Source: Microbulbifer salipaludis (GTDB lineage: Bacteria > Pseudomonadota > Gammaproteobacteria > Pseudomonadales > Cellvibrionaceae). From it: a stretch of 64,000 nucleotides of DNA. This document shows positions 26,531-34,989 of this stretch, piece after piece. Within the stretch, counting starts at the first letter, position 1. Each line of letters starts with the position of its first letter. The DNA is taken from assembly GCF_017303155.1 (NCBI RefSeq), contig NZ_JAEKJR010000001.1:1054001-1118000 (forward strand). The letters run 5' to 3'. Both the position numbers and the translations under genes were made by a program. The notes below the pieces were generated by a model, which was not told the DNA's origin, made no database searches, and saw only the letters and a program-made list of their open reading frames with translations.

Positions 26531-26569
26531 TTTGACCAAAAAATGCTCTATCGGGTAGATTTGGTCAAA
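26531..26569. repeat. 10-bp inverted repeat downstream of folA
   Basis: The arms TTTGACCAAA (26531-26540) and TTTGGTCAAA (26560-26569) are perfectly complementary with a 19-base spacer. It sits between folA and the TonB2 operon and could be a stem-loop or a spaced operator. Confidence 0.6.
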
Positions 26570-26650
26570 TGTTGCACAAAGTAGGCCGCCGCATATGTGT
26601 GCATGAGCCCCGATAGTGTTACCCGGGTGTTACTCAGCTACACAGGTTGG

Positions 26651-26673
26651 CAAATGCGGTCAATCCGCATTTG
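26651..26673. promoter_or_regulatory. 9-bp dyad overlapping the TonB2 operon promoter
   Basis: A perfect dyad CAAATGCGG / CCGCATTTG with a 5-base centre TCAAT. The last three bases are also the first three of the proposed -35 hexamer, a place suited to a repressor or activator. Confidence 0.45.
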
Positions 26674-26698
26674 AATAATCAAATCGGCTGTTTACAAT
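26671..26698 (+). promoter_or_regulatory. Candidate sigma-70 promoter of the TonB2 operon
   Basis: TTGAAT and TACAAT separated by 16 bases, about 98 bases before the DUF3450 start codon. The rest of the 273-base gap shows no other feature apart from the inverted repeats listed. Confidence 0.45.
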
Positions 26699-26796
26699 GT
26701 GCGGCTCTTAGCTGTCTTCAAACCAAAAACTACCGCGTTGTGGCAGCTAATCCATCGCGACCATGTTGTGAAATATTGAACCCACTGGGGGGTCTA

Positions 26797-27579
26797 ATGA
26801 AAACCAAGCGATTCATGGCTGTGGCGCTGACCACTGCGCTGTCTGCCGGCGCACTGTACGGTAGCGTAGCCACTGCGGACACTATCAACACTGTCCTCAA
26901 GGTCGGCGAGCAGAAAACTGCTGCTGCCACCGCATCTCAAAAGCGCATCGACAAGATCGCTCAGGAAACCTCTGACCTGCTGCAGCAGTTCAAGGTTGTG
27001 AACAGAGAGATTGACGGCCTGCGTGTATACAACCGTCAGCTCGAAAAGCAGCTGGCCAACCAGCTGTCCGTGATCAAGGACCTCAATGAGTCCATTGACC
27101 AGGTAACCGTTATCGAGCGTCAGATTCAGCCGCTGATCCTGCGTATGCTGGACGGTCTGGAGCAGTTCATTGAACTGGACGCCCCCTTCAAGCTGGCCGA
27201 GCGTAAGTCCAACCTCGAAGGTGTTAAGAACAATATGGACCGTTCCGATATCACTGTAGCGGAGAAATTCCGTCAGGTGCTGGAACTGTACAATTTCGAA
27301 GCGGAATACGCGCGTAAGATCGACAGCTACGGCGACACCCTGAACGTCAACGGTCAGGACCGCGAAGTAAACGTACTGCAGATCGGTCGTATCGCCCTGG
27401 TGGCCCAAACCACCGACTCCAAGATCTCCCTGGCTTACGACAAAGACCAGAAAGCTTGGGTTGAAGTGGATTCCGGCGACTACCGCCGCGCCATCATGCA
27501 GGGTCTGAAGATCGCCAAGAAACAGGCCACTACCGATATCATGACTATGCCGATTCCGGCTCCGGAGGCTGCGCAATGA
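26797..27579 (+). CDS. DUF3450 periplasmic coiled-coil protein of the TonB2 system
   Basis: A 260-residue exported protein with a classical signal peptide (MKTKRFMAVALTTALSAGALYGSVATA). A long coiled-coil (about 45-120; QKRIDKIAQETSDLLQQFKVVNREIDGL) precedes an alpha/beta tail. DUF3450 proteins are regularly encoded at the head of TonB2-type operons in Vibrio, Shewanella and related bacteria; their exact role is not established. The ATG is supported by the signal peptide and a GGGGGG run just upstream; an earlier start at 26647 would add 50 non-homologous residues. It overlaps the next gene by ATGA. Confidence 0.88.
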   Translation: MKTKRFMAVALTTALSAGALYGSVATADTINTVLKVGEQKTAAATASQKRIDKIAQETSDLLQQFKVVNREIDGLRVYNRQLEKQLANQLSVIKDLNESIDQVTVIERQIQPLILRMLDGLEQFIELDAPFKLAERKSNLEGVKNNMDRSDITVAEKFRQVLELYNFEAEYARKIDSYGDTLNVNGQDREVNVLQIGRIALVAQTTDSKISLAYDKDQKAWVEVDSGDYRRAIMQGLKIAKKQATTDIMTMPIPAPEAAQ

Positions 27580-28946
27580 AAACCTCTATCGCCAAACGCG
27601 TCCTAGCTGTTGCTGCTGCTGGCCTGATCAGTGTTTCCGCTGTAGCCCAGGACAAAGCATCTTCCCTGGACCAGCTGCTGAAGATGGTTCAGAGCTCCAA
27701 AATCTCCGAGTCTGCCGAGCACAAAAAGCGCGAAGCTGACTTCCGTCGTCAGAAGGCCAACCAGGCCTCCCTGCTGAGCCAGGCAGAAAATACCCGTACC
27801 TCTGAAGAAGCCCGCTCCGCGGCGCTGGAGAAGAAGTACGAAGAACAGGAGCTGCTGGTCCAGCAGAAGCGTCAGCAGCTGGACGAGCGTCTCGGCTCTC
27901 TGAAAGAACTGTTCGGCCACCTGACTTCTACCGCTGGTGACCTGCGCGCAAACCTGGACGGCTCCCTGGTTTCTGCCCAGTACCCGGGCCGTGCCGAGTT
28001 CCTCGATCAGCTGATCGACAAAATGAACTCCGCGACCAAGCTGCCGACCATTCAGGAAATCGAGCGTCTGTGGTACGAACTGCAGCGTGAGACCGTTGAG
28101 TCTGGCAAGGTTGTGAAGTTCAACAGCACCGTAATTCTGCCCGACGGCGAGCAGGCCCAGCAGGAAGTGGTGCGTGTTGGTAACTTCAACGTGGTTTCCA
28201 ACGGCAAGTACCTGGAAATGAACGACAGCCTGAAGCTGGCCGAGCTGATCCGTCAGCCCGACGGCCATTACCAGAAAATGGCTTCCAACCTGCAGAACGC
28301 CACCAGCGGCTTCACCGCGTTCGGTGTTGACCCCACCGGTCCTACCGGCGGCTCTTACCTGAAGGCCATGATCAACAGCCCGAGCATTGTTGAGCGTTGG
28401 CACCAGGGTGACAAAGTGGGTTACATCATCACCGCGGTGGGTGTATTCGCTATCCTGCTGGCTGTATGGCGTCTGATCGTGCTGTCTGGTGTTAACTCCA
28501 AGGTAAACGCCCAGCTGCGCTCCTCCACCCCGAACACCAACAACCCGCTGGGTCGTGTTCTGGCCGTGGCCGAAGAGAACAAAGGCGTTGACGGTGAGAC
28601 TCTGGAACTGAAGATGGAAGAAGCGGTGCTGAAAGAGCGTCCGGCCATCGAATCCGGTCTGAACCTGCTGAAGATTATCGCCATGGTGGCTCCGCTGCTG
28701 GGTCTGCTGGGTACCGTGACCGGTATGATCGTGACCTTCCAGGCAATCACCATCTTCGGCGCGGGCGATCCCAAGGCTATGGCTGGTGGTATTTCCTCTG
28801 CACTGGTAACTACCGTTCTGGGTCTGTGTGTGGCTATCCCGACTGTGCTGCTGCACACCGTGGTTAACGGCCGTGCCAAGCGTATCCTGCACATCCTGGA
28901 CGAGCAGAGTGCCGGTATCGTTGCAGAAAACGCTGAGCGTAAATAA
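27576..28946 (+). CDS. TtpC-like MotA/TolQ/ExbB proton-channel protein with N-terminal periplasmic domain
   Basis: A 456-residue protein with a signal peptide (MKTSIAKRVLAVAAAGLISVSAVAQ), a coiled-coil periplasmic region (about 30-110), a globular part, and a C-terminal MotA/TolQ/ExbB domain with three membrane segments (about 280-300, 365-390, 405-430; MVAPLLGLLGTVTGMIVTFQAI is the family signature). This is the TtpC architecture of the Vibrio TonB2 system, in which TtpC is needed together with ExbB2, ExbD2 and TonB2 for iron-siderophore uptake. The gene is translationally coupled to DUF3450 and followed 14 bases later by exbB, with GAGGAGG box before exbB. Confidence 0.9.
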   Translation: MKTSIAKRVLAVAAAGLISVSAVAQDKASSLDQLLKMVQSSKISESAEHKKREADFRRQKANQASLLSQAENTRTSEEARSAALEKKYEEQELLVQQKRQQLDERLGSLKELFGHLTSTAGDLRANLDGSLVSAQYPGRAEFLDQLIDKMNSATKLPTIQEIERLWYELQRETVESGKVVKFNSTVILPDGEQAQQEVVRVGNFNVVSNGKYLEMNDSLKLAELIRQPDGHYQKMASNLQNATSGFTAFGVDPTGPTGGSYLKAMINSPSIVERWHQGDKVGYIITAVGVFAILLAVWRLIVLSGVNSKVNAQLRSSTPNTNNPLGRVLAVAEENKGVDGETLELKMEEAVLKERPAIESGLNLLKIIAMVAPLLGLLGTVTGMIVTFQAITIFGAGDPKAMAGGISSALVTTVLGLCVAIPTVLLHTVVNGRAKRILHILDEQSAGIVAENAERK

Positions 28947-28960
28947 GAGGAGGCGGCAAC

Positions 28961-29488
28961 ATGCACGCATTAAATGACGCATGGGCCGCCGTTGTCGCCT
29001 TTATGGCGTCGGGCGGGCCAGTACTACTTCTGATCGCCGGCCTGACCTTCTTCATGTGGACGCTGATTTTCGAGCGGTTCTTCTACTTCAAGAGTGGCCT
29101 GAAACGTGATGTTCAGGGCGCTGTGGACACCTGGGAGGCGCGCCCCGAGCGCAAGTCCTGGGGTGCCCACCAGATCCGCTACGCGCTGGTTTCCCGGGTA
29201 TCCGAGAAAATTGACAGCAACTTGGACATGATCCAGACCTGTGTTGCCCTCGCGCCGTTGTTCGGCCTGCTGGGTACGGTCTGGGGCATGATCAACGTGT
29301 TCGAAGTTCTCGCGATTACCGGCGGCGGTGATGCCAAGCAAATGGCCAGTGGTGTATCCATGGCCACCATCCCGACTATGGCGGGCATGGTGACCGCACT
29401 GTCTGGGGTGTTTGCCAATACCTACATCACTCGTACCGCACAGCGTGAAACACAGTTGCTGGAAGACCATCTGACGATGGATCACTAA
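28961..29488 (+). CDS. exbB: ExbB-type proton channel subunit (TonB2 system)
   Basis: A 175-residue inner-membrane protein of the MotA/TolQ/ExbB family, shorter than E. coli ExbB but typical of ExbB2. Membrane segments are near residues 20-40, 90-115 and 130-155; the signature CVALAPLFGLLGTVWGMINVFE is in the second and TIPTMAGMVTALSGVFAN in the third. With ExbD it forms the proton channel that energises TonB. Its neighbours, TtpC-like upstream and exbD downstream, leave little doubt about its role. A 153-base gap separates it from exbD. Confidence 0.93.
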   Translation: MHALNDAWAAVVAFMASGGPVLLLIAGLTFFMWTLIFERFFYFKSGLKRDVQGAVDTWEARPERKSWGAHQIRYALVSRVSEKIDSNLDMIQTCVALAPLFGLLGTVWGMINVFEVLAITGGGDAKQMASGVSMATIPTMAGMVTALSGVFANTYITRTAQRETQLLEDHLTMDH

Positions 29489-29641
29489 GGCACCACAATA
29501 GCGTTACCGGTGTGGCCGAAAGGCATATACCGGTAGCCGAGAAGGTTTAGCCAGAGAGGGAGCTTCCGGTTGCACGATCCGTGTGCTGGGAGCTCCGCAG
29601 GGCCAAATCTCGCTATTAGCATTTCGCTAGAGAGAGTTGCA

Positions 29642-30043
29642 ATGAGCAGAAAAAAGACTACGGCAGAAGAAGAAGGCCAAGCGATTGACCTCACGCCCAT
29701 GCTGGACGTGGTGTTCATCATGCTGATCTTCTTCATCGTCACCGCGACTTTTATTAAAGAGCCGGGTGTCGATGTACTGAAGCCGGAAGCGACGACCGCT
29801 GATCTCAAAGCCGCCTCTATTCTGGTAGCGATTAACGACAACAACGAAATCTGGATCGCCAAAGAGAAGGTAGATGATCGCCTGGTGAAAAACACCCTGG
29901 AACGTCTCTACGCAGAAAACCCGAAAGGGTGGTTGGTGATTCAGCCCGATAAAAAGGCGAGTATCGAGAAGGTTGCCCTGATCGCAGACGCGGCCAGGAA
30001 GATCGGAATCGAGAAAGTGTCGGTCGCTACAGAGAAGAGTTAA
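29642..30043 (+). CDS. exbD: ExbD-type biopolymer transport protein (TonB2 system)
   Basis: A 133-residue bitopic membrane protein: short cytosolic N-terminus with AIDLTPMLDVVFIMLIFFIVTATF, where the membrane-embedded aspartate that carries protons (the Asp of MLDVV) is present, then a periplasmic domain ending in EKVSVATEKS. The ATG at 29642 follows a GAGAGAG box; an in-frame TTG 24 codons earlier was rejected since the ExbD N-terminus is short. It lies 5 bases before tonB. Confidence 0.93.
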   Translation: MSRKKTTAEEEGQAIDLTPMLDVVFIMLIFFIVTATFIKEPGVDVLKPEATTADLKAASILVAINDNNEIWIAKEKVDDRLVKNTLERLYAENPKGWLVIQPDKKASIEKVALIADAARKIGIEKVSVATEKS

Positions 30044-30048
30044 CAGCT

Positions 30049-30669
30049 ATGAACCCGGTAAGACTAGCAGGGGCGGGTGCGCTGGCGGTAGCCACCACTT
30101 TTGCCCTGATCTTCACCATGCATGCGCTGATCGAAGCCAACATGAAAGCTCCTGACGACGAGGAGCAGATCAAGGTGGCCGACGTTGTGATGCCGGAGAC
30201 GAAGATCGAAACAAAATACGATACCAGCAAACCGGATAAGCCCAACGAGCCTGAGCAGCCGCCGCCCGATATGCCGGAGCCGGAGTTTGACCAGCCGGAT
30301 GTAGACAATGCCCTGAACATGTCTGCGCCTGCGGCCAACGCCGACCTGAGAGTGGGTGGCATCGGTGGCTTCGCCTCTGAAGGTGACTACCTGCCGATCG
30401 TAAAGGTTCAGCCTCAATATCCGCGTCGTGCACTGCAGCGTGGCATCGAGGGTTGGGTTGTTGTGGAATATACGGTGACCAAGAACGGTTCTGTACGTGA
30501 TCCGCGTGTGGTGGAAGCCTTCACCAAAGATGGCAACCCGACCACAATCTTCAACCGCGCTGCGGTGAAGTCTGCGCTGAAGTACAAGTACAAGCCGCGG
30601 GTTGTTGATGGCGAGCCGATTGAAGTGCCTGGTGTAAAAACCAAGATCAGCTTCAATATGGCGCAATAA
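30049..30669 (+). CDS. tonB: TonB2-type energy transducer
   Basis: A 206-residue TonB protein. One N-terminal membrane anchor (about 5-27, LAGAGALAVATTFALIFTMHALI) is followed by a short Pro/Glu-rich span (KPDKPNEPEQPPPDMPEPEFDQPD) and a C-terminal TonB domain (about 115-206; YPRRALQRGIEGWVVVEYTVTKNGSVRDPRVV). TonB2 proteins have a shorter proline region than canonical TonB, as seen here. It transmits the proton-motive force to outer-membrane receptors. It is encoded within the exbB-exbD-tonB-TPR unit, 5 bases after exbD and 13 bases before the TPR gene. Confidence 0.94.
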   Translation: MNPVRLAGAGALAVATTFALIFTMHALIEANMKAPDDEEQIKVADVVMPETKIETKYDTSKPDKPNEPEQPPPDMPEPEFDQPDVDNALNMSAPAANADLRVGGIGGFASEGDYLPIVKVQPQYPRRALQRGIEGWVVVEYTVTKNGSVRDPRVVEAFTKDGNPTTIFNRAAVKSALKYKYKPRVVDGEPIEVPGVKTKISFNMAQ

Positions 30670-30682
30670 ATAGGGGACGCAT

Positions 30683-32020
30683 ATGAATATGACGACCGTG
30701 ACGAAAGGCCTGTCCAAGTTCGTCCTGCGCACGTCCGTAGCGCTGCCCCTGGTACTGGCGCCAGCTGTGAGCGTTACTGTACTGGAAGCCGCTGGCGTGT
30801 CAGCTGGTTTCGCTCAGGCGGAAGCCCAGAGCGAGCAGAAGACCCGCAAAGTGCCGGCCATGCGTGAAAACGTGTTCAAGAAGCTGGGTAAAGTGCAGGA
30901 AGCTGCCGATGCCCAGAACTGGCCGGCAGCGCTGGCAGCGCTGAAGGAAATGGAAGCCGGTAAGGACAAGTACAACGGTTACGAAACCGCCCAGATGTAC
31001 TACTTCTACGGCTTCGTTTACTACAGCATGGAGCGCTATCCGCAGGCGATCACCTACTACAAAAAGGTGCTGCAGCAGGGTGCGCAAAACCTGCCGGTTG
31101 CCCTCGAAGTGGGTACCCTGTTGACCGTGGCTCAGCTGTACTTCGTACAGGAAGACTACAAGCAGGCGCTGAACTACCTGAACCAGTGGTTCAAGGTGGC
31201 CGACAACGTTACAGCGGATTCCTACGCTCTGCGCGCCCAGGCCTACCACCAGGTGGGCAACGCGAAGGCCGCCATGGCAGATATCAGCAAAGCTATCTCC
31301 ATGTACGAGCAGGAAGGCAAAACGCCCAAGGAAAACTGGTTCCAGCTGCAGCGCTACTTCTATTACGAGCAAAATGACTACAAAAACGTAGCCAAGGTGC
31401 TTGAGAAGCTGGTGAAGCACTACCCGAAAGGGGAGTACTACAAGCAGCTGGCGGGTATGTACGGCGAGCTGAAGCGTGAAGACGATATGCTTCACATGAT
31501 GGAAGCCGCCTATATCGCCGGTGCCCTGCAGAAAGAGAAAGAGCTGTTGAACATGGCCTATCTCTTTATGGGTGCGGAGATGCCGTACAAAGGTGCCAAG
31601 GTCATCGACAAGGGCATCAAAGAGAAGAAGATTGAGCGCACCTCGAAAAATCTGGAAACCCTGGCTCAGGCCTACCAGATGTCTCAGGAGCTGCAAAAGT
31701 CGATTCCGGAACTGGAAGCTGCGGCAAGCATGTCCGACAAGGGCGATATCTATTCCCGTCTGGCCGGTATCTACCTGGACCTGGACAAGAATGAGACCGC
31801 CATTGATATGGGCGCCAAGGCGCTGAAGAAGGGTGGCATCAAGCGCCCGGATCAGCTGTACATCATACTGGGCATGGCCAATGCCAACCTGAAAAAGTAC
31901 GATGAATCGCTGAAAAACTTCAAGAAAGCTCTGGATGACAAGCGTTCTGAAAAGTTTGCCAAGCAGTGGATTAGTTTCGTTGAAGGTGAGCAGGAGCGTG
32001 AAAAGCAGCTGGCGATGTAA
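30683..32020 (+). CDS. TPR-repeat periplasmic protein of the TonB2 operon
   Basis: A 445-residue exported protein with a signal sequence (about 10-48; SKFVLRTSVALPLVLAPAVSV, then AGFAQAEAQ) and many tetratricopeptide repeats (for example MYYFYGFVYYSMERYPQAITYYKKVLQ and ILGMANANLKKYDESLKNFKKALDD). TPR proteins of this kind are the last gene of TonB2 operons in marine gammaproteobacteria and may act as a scaffold; the function is not proven. A strong terminator lies 33 bases after the stop. Confidence 0.88.
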   Translation: MNMTTVTKGLSKFVLRTSVALPLVLAPAVSVTVLEAAGVSAGFAQAEAQSEQKTRKVPAMRENVFKKLGKVQEAADAQNWPAALAALKEMEAGKDKYNGYETAQMYYFYGFVYYSMERYPQAITYYKKVLQQGAQNLPVALEVGTLLTVAQLYFVQEDYKQALNYLNQWFKVADNVTADSYALRAQAYHQVGNAKAAMADISKAISMYEQEGKTPKENWFQLQRYFYYEQNDYKNVAKVLEKLVKHYPKGEYYKQLAGMYGELKREDDMLHMMEAAYIAGALQKEKELLNMAYLFMGAEMPYKGAKVIDKGIKEKKIERTSKNLETLAQAYQMSQELQKSIPELEAAASMSDKGDIYSRLAGIYLDLDKNETAIDMGAKALKKGGIKRPDQLYIILGMANANLKKYDESLKNFKKALDDKRSEKFAKQWISFVEGEQEREKQLAM

Positions 32021-32052
32021 TTGCTACATCGGCCAACGCTTTACGCGAACCG

Positions 32053-32082
32053 AAAAAGCCGCACATTGTGCGGCTTTTTTTT
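32053..32082 (+). terminator. Terminator of the TonB2 operon
   Basis: Perfect hairpin AAAAAGCCGCAC / GTGCGGCTTTTT with a 3-base loop followed by an uninterrupted T-tract. Confidence 0.93.
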
Positions 32083-32120
32083 GCCTGAAATTTGTCATTT
32101 TGGCGCAATATTGAGCGATT

Positions 32121-32139
32121 AATGGGAATTATTTGCATT
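32121..32139. promoter_or_regulatory. Candidate Fur box upstream of the second tonB
   Basis: The 19-base site AATGGGAATTATTTGCATT is a dyad with seven of nine symmetric pairs and resembles Fur-regulated promoters of pseudomonads (of the AATGAGAATTATTATCATT type). It overlaps TTGCAT, a possible -35, about 110 bases before the tonB ATG. The wider gap 32083-32250 shows no other feature. Confidence 0.45.
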
Positions 32140-32250
32140 TTCGCCAGAATCAACTAAATACTGAAAGTAGCTGATCAGCTTTTTCCTCCGCACCGCAGAT
32201 TCTGTCCGGTGCGACCAATCAACACCTGAAAATAACAAGGAGAGGTGTTT

Positions 32251-32919
32251 ATGGAACAGGCTTATCGCTTATCCATGGCCATGCGGCCGTTTCCCCCACT
32301 CACGTTTTCGTTCTCAGTCAGATCCGCAACTGTCGTCCGCAACGTTGTGCTTGCAGTCGCGGTGACCGGACTGTTGCTGCTGGGAATGGCGCAGCTGATC
32401 GCAACCGACTACCAGGAGCCCCCGGAGGTTTTGCCGCCCAAGGTGGCCCCCATTCATTTGCCGGAAATGAAGCGCACCGTGGAGCGGGTAGACCCCATCC
32501 GCAAACCGCAGCAGCTGCCGCCGCCGGTGAAGCCGCAACCTGTTGAGCGCACACTGGAGCCGGCGCAGGTGCCGATTATTGTGGGGCCACCGGTCGTAAC
32601 CCAGCAAACCATTGACCCTGGTATCGTAAGTTCTGACCCGTTACCGTTCTACAAGCCAGCGCCCCGCTATCCCAGCCGAGCATTGGCTCAGGGAATCGAG
32701 GGTTATGTGGTGGTGGAGTTTACGATCACCCGCAGCGGTAGCGTGAGAGACCCGCGGGTTGTGGGCGGCTATGACAGTGCCGGTGCGCCTACGGAAGTCT
32801 TCAACCGCTCGGCACTCAATGCGGTTGAGCGCTTTAAATATCGGCCGACTCTGGTGGACGGCAACCCGGTAGAGAAACAAGGGGTGCGCAACAGGATTAC
32901 GTTCAAGCTGGCGGAGTAG
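32251..32919 (+). CDS. Second TonB protein (stand-alone)
   Basis: A 222-residue TonB paralogue. The membrane anchor (about 27-50; VVRNVVLAVAVTGLLLLGMAQLI) follows a longer cytosolic start. The proline-rich span PPPVKPQPVERTLEPAQVP precedes a C-terminal TonB domain (YPSRALAQGIEGYVVVEFTITRSGSVRDPRVVGG) that closely parallels the TonB2 copy upstream. It has no exbB/exbD partner of its own and probably uses the TonB2 complex or another one. The ATG at 32251 has an AGGAG box about 9 bases upstream; a GTG two codons earlier lies too close to that box. A bidirectional terminator follows. Confidence 0.9.
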   Translation: MEQAYRLSMAMRPFPPLTFSFSVRSATVVRNVVLAVAVTGLLLLGMAQLIATDYQEPPEVLPPKVAPIHLPEMKRTVERVDPIRKPQQLPPPVKPQPVERTLEPAQVPIIVGPPVVTQQTIDPGIVSSDPLPFYKPAPRYPSRALAQGIEGYVVVEFTITRSGSVRDPRVVGGYDSAGAPTEVFNRSALNAVERFKYRPTLVDGNPVEKQGVRNRITFKLAE

Positions 32920-32935
32920 GCCGGAACCAAGGCAA

Positions 32936-32964
32936 AAAAATAGCGGGCGTTTGCCCGCTATTTT
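32936..32964. terminator. Bidirectional terminator between tonB and ilvD
   Basis: AAAATAGCGGGC / GCCCGCTATTTT with a 4-base loop GTTT, flanked by A and T tracts, between convergent genes. Confidence 0.92.
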
Positions 32965-32982
32965 CTTGATAGGCATTAGCCC

Positions 32983-34818
32983 TCAATCGATTTCGCGTAC
33001 CGCGCCCCGATCGGCGCTGGTGGCCAATAATGCATATGCTTTCAGTGCCCGGCTGACTTTGCGTGGCCGCACTTTTGCCGGCTTCCAACCCTCACTGCCC
33101 TTCGCCTGCATGGCCTCACGGCGACGCTGCAGTTCCGCTTCCGGAATATCCACCTCGATCAGGCGCTTGGGAATATCGATGCGCACCAGGTCCCCGTTTT
33201 GCACCAGTGCGATGTTGCCACCGCCCGCGGCTTCCGGTGACACATGGCCGATGGACAGGCCTGAGGTGCCGCCGGAGAAGCGACCGTCGGTAATCAGTGC
33301 GCAGGACTTGCCGAGTCCCTTGGACTTCAGGTAACTGGTGGGATAGAGCATTTCCTGCATGCCGGGGCCGCCTTTGGGGCCCTCATAGCGCACAATGACC
33401 GCTTCCCCTTCCTGCACCTTGCCCTCAAGAATGTGCGCCACGGCGTCTTCCTGGCTTTCGACCACATGTGCCGGGCCTTCAAAGTGCCACAGCTCCTCTT
33501 CGACTCCGGAGGTTTTTACCACGCAGCCATCCGGTGCCAGGTTGCCAAACAGCACCGCGAGGCCGCCTTCGGCAGAGTAGGCATGTTCCACCGAACGGAT
33601 ACAGCCCTGCTCCCGATCGCCGTCCAGATTGTTCCACCGACAATCCTGGCTGAACGCCTGCTGAGTGCGAATACCGGCGGGGCCGGCGCGGAAGAACTTG
33701 TGTACCGCCGGGTCGTCGGTACGGCGGATATCCCATTGCTCCAGTGCTTCCCTCAGCGAATGGCTGTGTACCGTAGGCAGGCTGGCATCCAGCAGGCCAC
33801 CGGCCTCCAATTCGCCAAGAATCGCCATCACGCCACCGGCGCGGTGCACGTCTTCGATATGATACTTCTGGGTGTTGGGCGCCACTTTGCACAACTGGGG
33901 AATCTTGCGCGAAAGCTGGTCGATATCCGCCAGGGTAAAGTCCACTTCACCTTCCTGGGCGGCAGCGAGCAGGTGCAGGATAGTGTTGGTTGACCCTCCC
34001 ATGGCGATGTCCAGTGCCATGGCGTTACTGAACGCGGCGCGATTGGCGATGGTGCGCGGCAGTGCGCGCTCGTCGTCCTGTTCGTAATAGCGTTTCGCCA
34101 GCGCGACGATTTCGCGACCCGCGCGCAGGAACAGTTGCTCGCGATCTGCGTGGGTGGCGAGCATGGTGCCGTTGCCGGGCAGGGACAGGCCCAGGGCCTC
34201 GGTCAGGCAGTTCATGGAATTGGCGGTGAACATCCCCGAGCAGGAACCGCAGGTTGGGCAGGCGGAGCGCTCATACTCGGCCACCTGCTCATCGCTGGCA
34301 TCGTCGGTGGCCGCAATCACCATGGCATCCACCAGATCCAGCTTGTGCTCAGCGAGTTTGGTCTTGCCCGCCTCCATGGGCCCACCGGAGACAAAAATAA
34401 CCGGGATGTTCAGGCGCATCGCGGCCATCAGCATTCCAGGGGTGATCTTGTCGCAGTTGGAGATGCACACCAGGGCGTCGGCGCAGTGGGCATTCACCAT
34501 GTACTCCACCGAGTCGGCGATGATCTCGCGGCTGGGCAGGCTATAGAGCATGCCGTCATGGCCCATGGCGATACCGTCGTCCACGGCAATCGTGTTGAAT
34601 TCCTTGGCGACACCGCCGGCCTTTTCAATCTCCCGTGCCACCAGCTGGCCCATGTCCTTCAGGTGTACGTGCCCGGGCACAAACTGGGTGAAGGAATTGG
34701 CCACGGCGATGATCGGTTTTTGGAAATCGTCATCCGTCATGCCGGTGGCGCGCCACAGGGCGCGGGCACCGGCCATGTTACGGCCGGCGGTGGTGGTGCG
34801 AGAGCGGTACTGGGGCAT
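32983..34818 (-). CDS. ilvD: Dihydroxy-acid dehydratase IlvD
   Basis: Iron-sulfur enzyme of branched-chain amino acid synthesis that dehydrates 2,3-dihydroxy-acids to 2-keto-acids. The 611-residue protein (E. coli 616) starts [26 protein letters not shown] and has the cluster-binding segments [16 protein letters not shown] and [19 protein letters not shown]. The C-terminal [24 protein letters not shown] is also conserved. The gene is monocistronic as far as can be seen. It lies close to folA, as in the P. aeruginosa folA-ilvD area, with the TonB cluster inserted between. Confidence 0.97.
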   Translation of the reverse strand: MPQYRSRTTTAGRNMAGARALWRATGMTDDDFQKPIIAVANSFTQFVPGHVHLKDMGQLVAREIEKAGGVAKEFNTIAVDDGIAMGHDGMLYSLPSREIIADSVEYMVNAHCADALVCISNCDKITPGMLMAAMRLNIPVIFVSGGPMEAGKTKLAEHKLDLVDAMVIAATDDASDEQVAEYERSACPTCGSCSGMFTANSMNCLTEALGLSLPGNGTMLATHADREQLFLRAGREIVALAKRYYEQDDERALPRTIANRAAFSNAMALDIAMGGSTNTILHLLAAAQEGEVDFTLADIDQLSRKIPQLCKVAPNTQKYHIEDVHRAGGVMAILGELEAGGLLDASLPTVHSHSLREALEQWDIRRTDDPAVHKFFRAGPAGIRTQQAFSQDCRWNNLDGDREQGCIRSVEHAYSAEGGLAVLFGNLAPDGCVVKTSGVEEELWHFEGPAHVVESQEDAVAHILEGKVQEGEAVIVRYEGPKGGPGMQEMLYPTSYLKSKGLGKSCALITDGRFSGGTSGLSIGHVSPEAAGGGNIALVQNGDLVRIDIPKRLIEVDIPEAELQRRREAMQAKGSEGWKPAKVRPRKVSRALKAYALLATSADRGAVREID

Positions 34819-34989
34819 AGCAGTTCTTAAACTTTTTGGACAGTGGATATCGGGCCTGACTGGCAGGCGGGGCGCGGTTGCACCCGAGAGCGCGACAGAT
34901 TATCAAAACGGAAGAGATATTGCGCGGTTCCGTGAAAAGGTTGGGGTGGGCGCAACCTCTGTCCGTTCTCTTCCACTATTTCTGCAAGC

